The notes beneath the pieces were generated by a model. The model ran no database searches and was not told the DNA's origin. It saw only the letters and a program-made list of their open reading frames with translations. The translations under genes were made by a program, and so were the position numbers. DNA of 36,835 nucleotides from an uncultured bacterium (GTDB lineage: Bacteria > Actinomycetota > Coriobacteriia > Coriobacteriales > Coriobacteriaceae): NCBI GenBank assembly GCA_905214425.1, contig CAJMLY010000020.1, positions 1 to 36,835 on the forward strand, in the 5' to 3' direction. How positions within the stretch are numbered: the stretch's first letter is position 1; each line of letters opens with the position of its first letter. Of the stretch, positions 7,487 to 14,513 are shown piece by piece.

Positions 7487-8572
7487 ATGGGTCTGATTCA
7501 AAAGAAGGACGAGAAGGACGAGATCGACGGCATCCAGATCATCGAGCGCGGCGAAGGCCCCGACGGTGACGAGGACGAGAAGATCGATCTGGTCGCCGGT
7601 GCGTCTGCCGAGCACATTGCCGCCGGCACGACGGCCGAGGAGGAGGACGCTCGCCTGGAGGCAAAGATCGCCGCGGACGCCGCCGACGAGAACCTCATGC
7701 CCGAGGAACAGGACGAGGACGACGACTCCGACGCGGACGACCATGCATCCAAGCACAAGAAGACGATGATTGCCGCCTTTGTTGTCGCTATCGTGATCGC
7801 TGCTGTGGTCGGCTTCTTTATCGGCAACGGTGGTTTTGGCGGCAAGGGCGTCGGCTCGGCGACCCTCACCGAGGACCAGCTCGATTCGACCGTGGCAAGC
7901 TACAGCTACAACGGCAAGAAGAGCGACATCACCGCGCGCGAGGCCATCGAGAGCCAGTACAGCCTCGACACCGTCAAGGATGGCGATGGCAACTACACCG
8001 CTCCGTCTGCCGACGTCATCCTGTCCTACGTGCGCAACAAGATTCTGCTCGATGCTGCCGAGGACGAGGGCATTACCGTTTCTTCCAAGGAAATGAAGAA
8101 GTACGCCGAGGATTCCATCGGCACCTCCGACTACAAGACCATGGCCACGCAGTACGGCGTGTCCAAGGACCAGGCCAAGCAGATCGTCCGTCAGTCCGCG
8201 ACGCTGCAGAAGCTCTACAAGAAGAAGGTCGGAGACAGCTCCGCAAGCATGCCGACCGCCCCGACCGAGCCTGCTGACGGCAACGAGGAGACCGCGAGCA
8301 AGGACTACGCCGATTACATCATCAACCTTGCCGGTGACGAGTGGGATAGCGAAAAGGGTACCTGGAAGGACGCCGATAGCACCTACGCTAAGGCCTTTGC
8401 CGATGATGCCTTTACGGCCGATAGCGCTACCTATAAGCAGGCCATGACCGCCTATTACACCGCCTACCAGCAGTATTCCTCGCAGGCTTCGAGCGCCAGC
8501 TCCAAGTGGACCGAGTATGCTAACGGCCTCTATGCCAAGGCCAACATCAGCATCTACGGCCTGTTTGCGTAA
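7487..8572 (+). CDS. Membrane-anchored SurA-N-like protein
   Basis: 361 residues. The first ~90 are strongly acidic and cytoplasmic (MPEEQDEDDDSDADDH). One transmembrane segment follows at about 93-115 (MIAAFVVAIVIAAVVGFFIG), and the rest is extracellular. The external part resembles SurA/trigger-like N-terminal chaperone helices (SADVILSYVRNKILLDAAED, VSSKEMKKYAEDSIG, VSKDQAKQIVRQSATLQKLY). There is no recognisable PpiC/rotamase domain after it. A role in folding or handling of secreted proteins is inferred only. ATG 7487 has AAGGAG upstream, and the gene stands alone between terminators. Confidence 0.7.
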   Translation: MGLIQKKDEKDEIDGIQIIERGEGPDGDEDEKIDLVAGASAEHIAAGTTAEEEDARLEAKIAADAADENLMPEEQDEDDDSDADDHASKHKKTMIAAFVVAIVIAAVVGFFIGNGGFGGKGVGSATLTEDQLDSTVASYSYNGKKSDITAREAIESQYSLDTVKDGDGNYTAPSADVILSYVRNKILLDAAEDEGITVSSKEMKKYAEDSIGTSDYKTMATQYGVSKDQAKQIVRQSATLQKLYKKKVGDSSASMPTAPTEPADGNEETASKDYADYIINLAGDEWDSEKGTWKDADSTYAKAFADDAFTADSATYKQAMTAYYTAYQQYSSQASSASSKWTEYANGLYAKANISIYGLFA

Positions 8573-8612
8573 AGAGTTGCACGGCTCATCGAGCATCTAG
8601 CTGATAGAAAAC

Positions 8613-8653
8613 AAATTGCCCGCCAGTACGGAAGTCGTTCTGGCGGGCAATTT
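8613..8653. terminator. Bidirectional terminator
   Basis: AAATTGCCCGCCA and TGGCGGGCAATTT form a perfect 13-bp stem with A/T ends on both sides. It lies between the SurA-like gene (plus) and the HTH gene (minus). Confidence 0.75.
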
Positions 8654-8686
8654 GCGTTGAGGACGTGATTGGCGGCTTAATTATGG

Positions 8687-8926
8687 CTATTCATCTTTAA
8701 GTCCAAAAAGGCTATCGGCTTCATCGTCGGATATATATTCCAGTACATCGCCCGGTTGGCAGTCGAGTGCCCGGCATATCGCGTCAAGAGTTGAAAAACG
8801 TATGGCAGAAACCTTGCCCGTCTTAATGCGTGACATATTGACCTGGGAGATGCCCACGCGTTCCGCAAGCTCTTTGGATGAGATCTTGCGTTCGGCGAGC
8901 ATGCGGTCAAGCCGCAGAATAATCAT
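8687..8926 (-). CDS. XRE/HTH regulator (YozG-like)
   Basis: 79-residue single-domain helix-turn-helix protein. The N-terminal MIILRLDRMLAERKISSKEL begins the first helix. The HTH reads ELAERVGISQVNMSRIKTGK, followed by FSTLDAICRALDCQPGDVLEY, the classic Cro/CI C-terminal helices. It lies 9 bp downstream of a DUF2975-like gene on the same strand. That pairing is a recurrent two-gene unit in Firmicutes and Actinobacteria, in which the HTH protein probably controls the pair. Confidence 0.88.
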   Translation of the reverse strand: MIILRLDRMLAERKISSKELAERVGISQVNMSRIKTGKVSAIRFSTLDAICRALDCQPGDVLEYISDDEADSLFGLKDE

Positions 8927-8935
8927 GGATTCCCC

Positions 8936-9574
8936 CTAGAGCAACTCGTCATCTTGTTTTTGCAGGATATACCCGTAGCGGAAGATGCTGGCAATCAGGC
9001 AAATAATCAGGCCTGCAAAGAGCATGGAGGGCTCGAATAACTGGCCGGCGAACGCATCCGTAAAGCTGCCGCCAAATCCTGAGAGTATCATTCCCGTGAT
9101 TACGGCACCAAGAAGCCTCACGGCAACGCCGCCGATAAGGAATAAATGTCCTACTCGACGAAGTGTCTGGTTACATTCAAGGTCAAAGGGCCTGCCTTCC
9201 TTTTCAATGTTGAAGAAAAGCCTGCGCACGCTTATCGCGATAGTGAGCGCGAGGCATGTCATCAAGAGGCTCCCTATGGCAGTGTGACCATCGTGTGCGA
9301 CGAGCATAAGTGGGGCCTGCGCATCGGTACCGACGATAGCAAGGCATGGCCCCTCGCCGGCTTGAAGTTCTACGGATTGGAGATACGATCCTTGGGAGAG
9401 GCCAGGCAATATGAGTAGAAGGTCAATCGCAATGACTGCGAGGAGTCCCAGAGCGAGCGCGGTGGTAATGCAGATTGTGGCCCATTTGCAGATGCGAGCG
9501 AGCTTCCTCAGTTTGGCTATTGTCTGTTCGCGGCTGATGGTTTCATTCGATATAGATGCGTTTCGATGGAGCAT
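8936..9574 (-). CDS. DUF2975-like four-TM membrane protein
   Basis: About 212 residues from ATG 9574, which has GGAGGGG just upstream; the frame could start 13 codons earlier at 9613, but that would overlap the palindromic operator. Four membrane segments are visible (ICITTALALGLLAVIAIDLL; IGSLLMTCLALTIAISV; LFLIGGVAVRLLGAVITGM; MLFAGLIICLIASIFRYGY). The order and the NIEKEGRPFDLECNQTLRRV loop match the DUF2975 pattern. Function is unknown; the family is usually encoded with the small HTH protein found here. Confidence 0.8.
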   Translation of the reverse strand: MLHRNASISNETISREQTIAKLRKLARICKWATICITTALALGLLAVIAIDLLLILPGLSQGSYLQSVELQAGEGPCLAIVGTDAQAPLMLVAHDGHTAIGSLLMTCLALTIAISVRRLFFNIEKEGRPFDLECNQTLRRVGHLFLIGGVAVRLLGAVITGMILSGFGGSFTDAFAGQLFEPSMLFAGLIICLIASIFRYGYILQKQDDELL

Positions 9575-9598
9575 AACCCCTCCAATCGGCGTTTTGGA

Positions 9599-9612
9599 TG
9601 ATACCTGTATCA
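9599..9612. promoter_or_regulatory. Palindromic operator for the DUF2975/HTH pair
   Basis: TGATAC-CT-GTATCA is a perfect palindrome just upstream of the gene start. Read on the minus strand it overlaps a plausible -10 (TATGAT), with TTTATC 18 bp upstream. Autoregulation by the HTH protein is inferred. Confidence 0.45.
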
Positions 9613-9823
9613 TATCAGAATTAATGATAAACGATAAATAATTACGAATACTGAGTAAGTAATGATTGAAAACGATTAACGTAAGCTATTAGCTCATTTT
9701 GGATGCCGGAGTTTGGCGCGCGGGGGATGAGGACAAATGCCAAAACTTCCCGTGATCGCGCAAGCGCTCCATCGCGTTTCCCTAATTCATCTGGGAAAAC
9801 AACTGCAAACGATTGCAAGTAAC

Positions 9824-10090
9824 CGGTGAACGGTCGAAAACTACCGTTCACCGATAATCTCAAAACTGGTTCTAACTGGTATTAAGTCAAAAAGACCAAT
9901 TCACATATCTTCACAATGACCTGCAATTTTTCTACACGTTATTTTTTGCCGCCCTGCGTTGTTTAGACACGGGAAAAGATCCGATCTTTTGCCAAAGCAT
10001 TTCGAAATGGTTTCAAAACCGCAGGTAGAAGTGTTAAGGAGCGGTAAACGGTCGAAATATCACCGTGAGCGGTGCAAAAACGTTTTACCG
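9824..10090. promoter_or_regulatory. Repeat-rich regulatory region upstream of the PTS operon
   Basis: The 9,613-10,276 gap contains no credible gene and is A/T-rich. It holds a perfect inverted repeat CGGTGAACGGT/ACCGTTCACCG (9824-9834, 9843-9853). A near-copy of its core recurs 218 bp later: TGAACGGTCGAAA at 9827 and TAAACGGTCGAAA at 10045. A short palindrome CACCG-TGAG-CGGTG lies at 10061-10074, and a degenerate CGGTAAACG/CGTTTTACCG pair spans 10042-10090. These look like binding sites for one regulator, different from the GntR-type site further downstream. Confidence 0.5.
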
Positions 10091-10124
10091 TATAAATCAA
10101 CGAAAGCGGCCTCTTCTGGGGTGA

Positions 10125-10175
10125 TATAGTGACAACAACACGTCACGTGGTTACTACCAGTTTAGAAACCACTGG
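10125..10175 (+). promoter_or_regulatory. PTS operon promoter and GntR-type operator
   Basis: An extended -10 (TGATATAGT; hexamer 10125-10130) is followed at 10148-10160 by TGGTTACTACCAG, with AACCACTGG completing a dyad to 10175. The identical 13-mer occurs in front of agaS. The position just downstream of the expected start suits repression by the GntR/UTRA protein encoded in the locus. Confidence 0.6.
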
Positions 10176-10276
10176 TCTTCAAAGAACGCTTTCCAAGAAG
10201 CTTTAAGGGCGAGCGCCCGCTGGCTTCCGAAAATCATCGGACTCAGATTGTACACACCTTCGGAAGGGAAATTTGA

Positions 10277-10720
10277 ATGGTTGGCTTTATTCTTACCGGT
10301 CATGGACAGTTCGCACCCGGCCTTGCAAGCGCTATCGCTATGGTTGCCGGCGACCAGCCTGCTTTTACCGTCGTTCCTTTTGAGGGCGACCAGGCTGCAT
10401 CCTACGGTGAGGATCTCCGCGCCGCTATTACCGCCATGCGCGAGGAGTGCGATGGCGTGCTCGTCTTTACCGACCTGCTTGGCGGCACCCCGTTCAACCA
10501 GTCGATGATGATTGCCCAGGATGTCGACAATGTCGAGGTTCTGACTGGCACCAACCTTCCCATGGTTATTGAGCTTCTGTTCCTCCGCGGCAATGCCACG
10601 CTCGCCGAGCTTGGCGAGCAGGCAGTGACCGTTGGCCAGACGGGCATCACCGCCCAGACGGTCGCTTCTGTTGCTGGTGCCGAGGAAGAGGATATCTTCG
10701 GCGACGAGGACGGCATCTAA
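10277..10720 (+). CDS. agaF: PTS mannose/GalNAc-family EIIA
   Basis: 147-residue cytoplasmic EIIA of the mannose-fructose-sorbose PTS family; it accepts phosphate from HPr and passes it to EIIB. MVGFILTGHGQFAPGLASAI holds the phosphorylated His of the TGHG motif at residue 9. GVLVFTDLLGGTPFN, near residue 55, is the conserved second motif. The C-terminus is acidic (GAEEEDIFGDEDGI), an extension beyond the minimal domain. SD GGAAGGGA precedes ATG 10277. The following yajC start overlaps its stop codon. The aga symbol rests on neighbouring agaS/nagA/tagatose-kinase genes, not on sequence alone. Confidence 0.88.
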   Translation: MVGFILTGHGQFAPGLASAIAMVAGDQPAFTVVPFEGDQAASYGEDLRAAITAMREECDGVLVFTDLLGGTPFNQSMMIAQDVDNVEVLTGTNLPMVIELLFLRGNATLAELGEQAVTVGQTGITAQTVASVAGAEEEDIFGDEDGI

Positions 10721-11001
10721 TGGCCGATTTCGGAGCTAGCGTCTTGAGCTCCTCGGTCGCCCTTTTAGGCCTGCTTGTCATCATGGGCTTGATTTACACC
10801 ATCTGGTCGCAAATCAACATGAAGAAGAAGCAGAAGTACTTCAAGGAGCTGCACACCGAGCTCAAGCCGGGTCAGGAGGTTCTTTTCGCCGGCGGTATCT
10901 ACGGAACCGTAAAAGGCATCGAAGGCGAAAAGGTCCAGATCAAAGTCCGATCCGGAGCCGTCGTAGACGTTTCGCGTTACGCGATTCAGGAGATTAAGTA
11001 A
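10720..11001 (+). CDS. yajC: YajC-like preprotein translocase subunit
   Basis: 93 residues. One N-terminal membrane segment (SSVALLGLLVIMGLIYTIW, about 9-28) precedes a basic MKKKQKYFKEL stretch. The YajC core follows (LKPGQEVLFAGGIYGTVKGI, KVQIKVRSGAVVDVSRYAI). YajC associates with SecDF-SecYEG. The ATG shares its A with the TAA of the EIIA gene, so the two are translationally coupled, and EIIB begins 37 bp after. Finding it between PTS subunits rather than with secD/secF is unusual. Similar small proteins recur in mannose-type PTS operons, so it may assist membrane insertion or stability of EIIC/EIID; that role is inference. Confidence 0.85.
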   Translation: MADFGASVLSSSVALLGLLVIMGLIYTIWSQINMKKKQKYFKELHTELKPGQEVLFAGGIYGTVKGIEGEKVQIKVRSGAVVDVSRYAIQEIK

Positions 11002-11037
11002 CTGTCGTCAGCAAATTACGAAAGGAAGCTGATCAAC

Positions 11038-11520
11038 ATGGCAGAACCCAACATTCTTCTTACCCGCATCGATAACCGACTGGTTCATGGTCAGGTTGCC
11101 ACCCAGTGGAACTCCACTCTGGGCTCCAACCTCATCCTCGTCGCCAACGACGACGTGGCGACCAACACCATGCGCCAGAACCTCATGAAGATGGCCGCTC
11201 CCGCCGGCGTCGCTACGCGTTTCTTCTCTCTGCAGAAGACCATCGACGTCATTGGCAAGGCGAGCCCGCGCCAGAAGATCTTCATCGTGGCCGAAACACC
11301 GGAAGACGTGCTTACGCTCGTCAAGGGCGGTGTGCCTATAAAGAAGGTAAACATCGGCAACATGCACATGTCGGAAGGAAAGCGCCAAGTCGCCACCTCC
11401 GTCGCAGTTAACGACGAGGATGTCGCTGCGTTTAAAGAGCTGCAGGAATTGGGGGTGGAGTTGGAGATCAGGCGCGTTCCGAGCACGCCTGTTGAGGACA
11501 CGAGCAAGCTCTTCTCGTAA
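11038..11520 (+). CDS. agaV: PTS mannose/GalNAc-family EIIB
   Basis: 160-residue EIIB of the mannose family. The active-site His is in LTRIDNRLVHGQVATQW, near residue 18; it is phosphorylated by EIIA and donates to the sugar carried by EIIC/EIID. Later landmarks are LILVANDDVATN, VPIKKVNIGNMHMSEGKRQV and VNDEDVAAFKELQELGVELE, all standard for the family. The start follows a GAAAGGAAG SD. Length is normal. Confidence 0.92.
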   Translation: MAEPNILLTRIDNRLVHGQVATQWNSTLGSNLILVANDDVATNTMRQNLMKMAAPAGVATRFFSLQKTIDVIGKASPRQKIFIVAETPEDVLTLVKGGVPIKKVNIGNMHMSEGKRQVATSVAVNDEDVAAFKELQELGVELEIRRVPSTPVEDTSKLFS

Positions 11521-11537
11521 TCCTCATGATCCACGTT

Positions 11538-11557
11538 GTCAGGAGTGAAACCCTGAC
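11538..11557 (+). promoter_or_regulatory. Small hairpin between EIIB and EIIC
   Basis: GTCAGG and CCTGAC can pair within the 90-bp gap. There is no T-run, so it is more likely an mRNA processing or stability element that tunes EIIC/EIID relative to EIIA/EIIB than a terminator. Confidence 0.3.
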
Positions 11558-11610
11558 GTTCTGTACGTGATATCCAAAGTGCGTACATACATTTTGAAAG
11601 GAGGAGCAAG

Positions 11611-12411
11611 ATGGAATACTCGATCATCCAGGTCGCTCTGGTCTTCATCGTCACGTTCGTCGCGGCAATCGACCAGTTCAACTTCCTCGAGTCTCTCTAT
11701 CAGCCCATCGTCACCGGCGCCGTCATCGGTCTTATCCTTGGCGACCTCAACACCGGTCTTCTCGTGGGTGGTACTTATCAGCTCATGACGATCGGCAACA
11801 TGCCGATCGGAGGTGCTCAGCCGCCTAACGCCGTCATCGGCGGCATCATGGCAGCCATTCTCGCTATCGCTACGGGCCTCGAGCCCAACGCGGCAGTCGG
11901 CCTTGCCATTCCGTTCGCTCTGCTTGGTCAGCTCGGCGTTACCCTGGTCTTCACGCTTATGTCGCCGCTCATGTCCTCCGCGGACAACATGGCTCACAAC
12001 GCTGACACCAAGGGTATCGAGCGTCTGAACTACTTCGCCATGGCTCTGCTCGGCCTGATCTTCGCTGTCGTCGTCACCCTGTTCTTCATCGCTGGCGCTA
12101 CCATCGGTCAGACCATCGCTTCCGCCATCCCGACTTGGCTGCAGACCGGTCTCTCCGCTGCAGGCGGCATGATGCGCTTCGTCGGCTTCGCCGTCCTGCT
12201 CAAGGTTATGATGAACCGCGATATGTGGGGCTTCTTCCTCATGGGCTTTGGCCTCGCGCTCATCACCGTTGCCAACGATTCGCTGGCAACCCCTGCTCTG
12301 CTCATCCTCGCTCTCATCGGCTTCGGCATCGCTTTCTGGGACTTCCAGCAGCAGACCGAGCTGAAGGGTGCAGCTGTTTCTGACGGAGGTGACTTCGAAG
12401 ATGGCATCTAA
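11611..12411 (+). CDS. agaW: PTS mannose/GalNAc-family EIIC
   Basis: 266-residue membrane permease subunit. The N-terminus matches EIIC of this family (ALVFIVTFVAAIDQF, FLESLYQPIVTGAVIGLILG, GLLVGGTYQLMTIGNMPIGG, the last being the conserved substrate-channel region). Multiple TM segments follow, such as YFAMALLGLIFAVVVTLFFI. A strong AAGGAGG SD precedes ATG 11611. The EIID start lies 11 bp inside its 3' end. It forms the transmembrane sugar path with EIID. Confidence 0.92.
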   Translation: MEYSIIQVALVFIVTFVAAIDQFNFLESLYQPIVTGAVIGLILGDLNTGLLVGGTYQLMTIGNMPIGGAQPPNAVIGGIMAAILAIATGLEPNAAVGLAIPFALLGQLGVTLVFTLMSPLMSSADNMAHNADTKGIERLNYFAMALLGLIFAVVVTLFFIAGATIGQTIASAIPTWLQTGLSAAGGMMRFVGFAVLLKVMMNRDMWGFFLMGFGLALITVANDSLATPALLILALIGFGIAFWDFQQQTELKGAAVSDGGDFEDGI

Positions 12412-13483
12412 TGAGTATGTGATCCCGGAGCACTACGAGGATCTCACTCCTGCTCCGCAGCTCGACCAGAAGACCCTCAACAAGATGGCTTGGCGCTCCT
12501 GCTTCCTGCAGGCCTCGTTCAACTACGAGCGTATGCAGGCCGCTGGCTGGCTCTACTCCATCATCCCCGGTCTGGAGAAGATCCACACCAACAAGAACGA
12601 CCTCGCGGCTTCTATGAGCCACAACCTGGAGTTCTTCAACACCCACCCGTTCCTCGTCACCTTTGTTATGGGCATCGTGCTTTCGCTCGAGCAGAACAAG
12701 GTTGACATCCCCACGATCCGCGCCGTCCGCGTCGCCGCAATGGGCCCGCTCGGTGGTATCGGTGACGCTCTGTTCTGGCTGACGCTCGTGCCTATCACGG
12801 CCGGCATCACCTCCAACATGGCCATCAACGGCAACGCTGCTGCGCCGATCATCTTCCTGGTGATCTTCAACGCCGTCCAGTTCGCTCTGCGCTTCTGGCT
12901 CATGAACTGGTCCTACAAGCTTGGCACCAGCGCTATTGACGCTCTGACCGCCAACATGCAGGCCTTCACGCGTGCCGCCTCCATCATGGGCGTCTTCGTC
13001 GTCGGTTGCCTGGTCGTCACCATGGGTGGCACCCAGATCAACCTCCAGATCCCCAACGGCACCACCCGTGGCCTCTCCGCCAATACCGTGATCGTCTCCG
13101 AGAAGGAGGCCGAGAACTTCACCGGTATGGAGGGCATCGATACCGAGACCGCTGAGGCCGGTACCATCGCCATGACCGATAAGGACGGCAACGCCCTTAC
13201 CGCCTCCGATGCTGACGGCAACGCTGTCGAGTGCGGCGTCACCGATCTGGGCAACGGCATGGAGTCCGTGACCTACGGCACCGTTACCGAGGATCCGGTC
13301 AACTTCTCTGTTGCCGACACCCTCAACACCATCGTCCCGAAGCTCGTCCCGCTTATGCTTACGCTGCTGCTTTACTACATGTTCGCTAAGCACAGCTGGA
13401 CCCCGACCAAGGGCATTCTGCTGCTCTTCGTCCTCGGCATCCTGGGCGCTGGCCCGCTTGGTCTCTGGCCGAGCATCTGGTAA
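12401..13483 (+). CDS. agaE: PTS mannose/GalNAc-family EIID with an inserted domain
   Basis: 360-residue EIID. Family landmarks are LNKMAWRSCFLQASFNYERM, PFLVTFVMGIVLSLEQNK, VAAMGPLGGIGDALFW and the C-terminal LVPLMLTLLLYYMF with a final KGILLLFVLGILGAGPLGLW. Most EIID proteins are about 270-305 residues; here about 70 extra residues lie between the IMGVFVVGCLVVTM segment and the last membrane helices (about residues 225-300). The insert is acidic and non-membranous (SEKEAENFTGMEGIDTETAE, MTDKDGNALTASDADGNAV). SD GGAGGTGA precedes ATG 12401. It is the last PTS gene, followed by a terminator. Confidence 0.9.
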   Translation: MASNEYVIPEHYEDLTPAPQLDQKTLNKMAWRSCFLQASFNYERMQAAGWLYSIIPGLEKIHTNKNDLAASMSHNLEFFNTHPFLVTFVMGIVLSLEQNKVDIPTIRAVRVAAMGPLGGIGDALFWLTLVPITAGITSNMAINGNAAAPIIFLVIFNAVQFALRFWLMNWSYKLGTSAIDALTANMQAFTRAASIMGVFVVGCLVVTMGGTQINLQIPNGTTRGLSANTVIVSEKEAENFTGMEGIDTETAEAGTIAMTDKDGNALTASDADGNAVECGVTDLGNGMESVTYGTVTEDPVNFSVADTLNTIVPKLVPLMLTLLLYYMFAKHSWTPTKGILLLFVLGILGAGPLGLWPSIW

Positions 13484-13549
13484 GGCTCTAGCTTGAGGGG
13501 TGTGTCCCTACGCGGCTCACACCCCGACCCCTTAAGCCATGTGTATGTT

Positions 13550-13583
13550 AAAAGCCGCGTGCTCGAAAGAGCGCGCGGCTTTT
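13550..13583 (+). terminator. Terminator of the PTS operon
   Basis: AAAAGCCGCG and CGCGGCTTTT, with an inner GCTC/GAGC stem, form a long hairpin followed by TTTGTTTTCTTG. Confidence 0.85.
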
Positions 13584-13632
13584 GTTTTCTTGTTGATTTG
13601 GGTGTGGCAGACAGATAATGCTAAACACCCAA

Positions 13633-13643
13633 GGTAGTAGCCG
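13633..13643. promoter_or_regulatory. Possible autoregulatory GntR site
   Basis: GGTAGTAGCCG matches 9 of 11 positions of the inverted operator core GGTAGTAACCA found in front of the PTS operon and agaS. It lies 25 bp before the regulator's ATG. Confidence 0.35.
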
Positions 13644-13667
13644 AGTTTGAGAAAATGGGAGGATAGG

Positions 13668-14399
13668 ATGGCGATCGGAGCGCGTAAGCAACCGCTGTAC
13701 GATCAGCTGGTCGATATTCTGACCGAAAAGATCGACCATGAATATCGCGCCGGTGACATGATTCCTTCCGAGCGCGAACTATCGGAGCGCTATGGTCTCT
13801 CGCGCACTACGGTACGCCTGGCTCTGCAGGAACTGGAGCGTTTAGGATTGGTGGTTCGGCAGCACGGTCGCGGTACCTTTGTGACCGACCGTTCGGCAAA
13901 GGCAACCAATCTTATGCAGTCCTACAGCTTTACCGAGCAGATGCGCGCGATGGGTCGCGACCCCGAGACCACGATTCTCGAGTTTTGCGAGATGGAGGCC
14001 GATAAGAATCTGGCCGAGCATATGGGATTGCGTATCGGCGATCGCATTTTTAAGCTCAAGCGCCTTCGTTCTGCCGACAACATGCCCATGATGGTCGAAC
14101 GCAGCTATCTACCGGTTCGTCAATTTCTGTCCCTAAAGCGACCGCTACTGGAGTGTAAGCCGCTTTACGATGTGATTGAGCAAGACTTTCAGCAAAAGAT
14201 ACGCGTGGCCGAGGAGGAGTTCTATGCGAGCATAGCCCGTCCCACCGACGCCCACCTTTTGGGAATTGTCGAGGGCTCGCCTGTGCTCGATTTGGTCAGG
14301 ACTACGTATAACGAGTCAAACGAGGTTGTGGAGTATACACTCTCGGTTGCTCGTGCCGATCAGTTTAAATACAAGGTTTACCACCAGCGTAGCGACTAG
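13668..14399 (+). CDS. GntR family regulator (HutC/UTRA type)
   Basis: 243-residue repressor. The winged-helix domain (residues about 8-72) reads PLYDQLVDILTEKI, IPSERELSERYGLSRTTVRL and LERLGLVVRQHGRGTFV. The UTRA effector domain follows (about 90-240), with DRIFKLKRLRSADNMPMMVE, RSYLPVRQF and ALSVARADQFKYKVY-like C-terminal strands. UTRA domains bind phosphorylated sugars such as GlcN-6-P or GalNAc-6-P. ATG 13668 is preceded by GGGAGGATAGG; the frame opens at 13647. Its position between PTS and agaS and the shared 13-mer make it the probable AgaR/NagR-like regulator of the locus. Confidence 0.9.
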   Translation: MAIGARKQPLYDQLVDILTEKIDHEYRAGDMIPSERELSERYGLSRTTVRLALQELERLGLVVRQHGRGTFVTDRSAKATNLMQSYSFTEQMRAMGRDPETTILEFCEMEADKNLAEHMGLRIGDRIFKLKRLRSADNMPMMVERSYLPVRQFLSLKRPLLECKPLYDVIEQDFQQKIRVAEEEFYASIARPTDAHLLGIVEGSPVLDLVRTTYNESNEVVEYTLSVARADQFKYKVYHQRSD

Positions 14400-14439
14400 T
14401 GTTCGCATCGTTTCCATATGATGATTCTTTGCATTTAAC

Positions 14440-14474
14440 TGGTTACTACCAGATAACCAACTGAAGTGTATAAT
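14440..14474 (+). promoter_or_regulatory. agaS promoter with GntR-type operator
   Basis: TGGTTACTACCAG (14440-14452), with ATAACCA after it, forms a dyad just upstream of a consensus TATAAT (14469-14474). The 13-mer is identical to that at 10148. The site occupies the -35 zone, so binding would block RNA polymerase. Confidence 0.65.
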
Positions 14475-14513
14475 TGCACGTCAGAGGATTACTTCTAGAG
14501 AGAGGTATTAGAA

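Noticed and set aside
9642..9863. Minus-strand 73-residue frame
   Set aside because: It overlaps the regulatory inverted repeat, has no Shine-Dalgarno and no family-like sequence.
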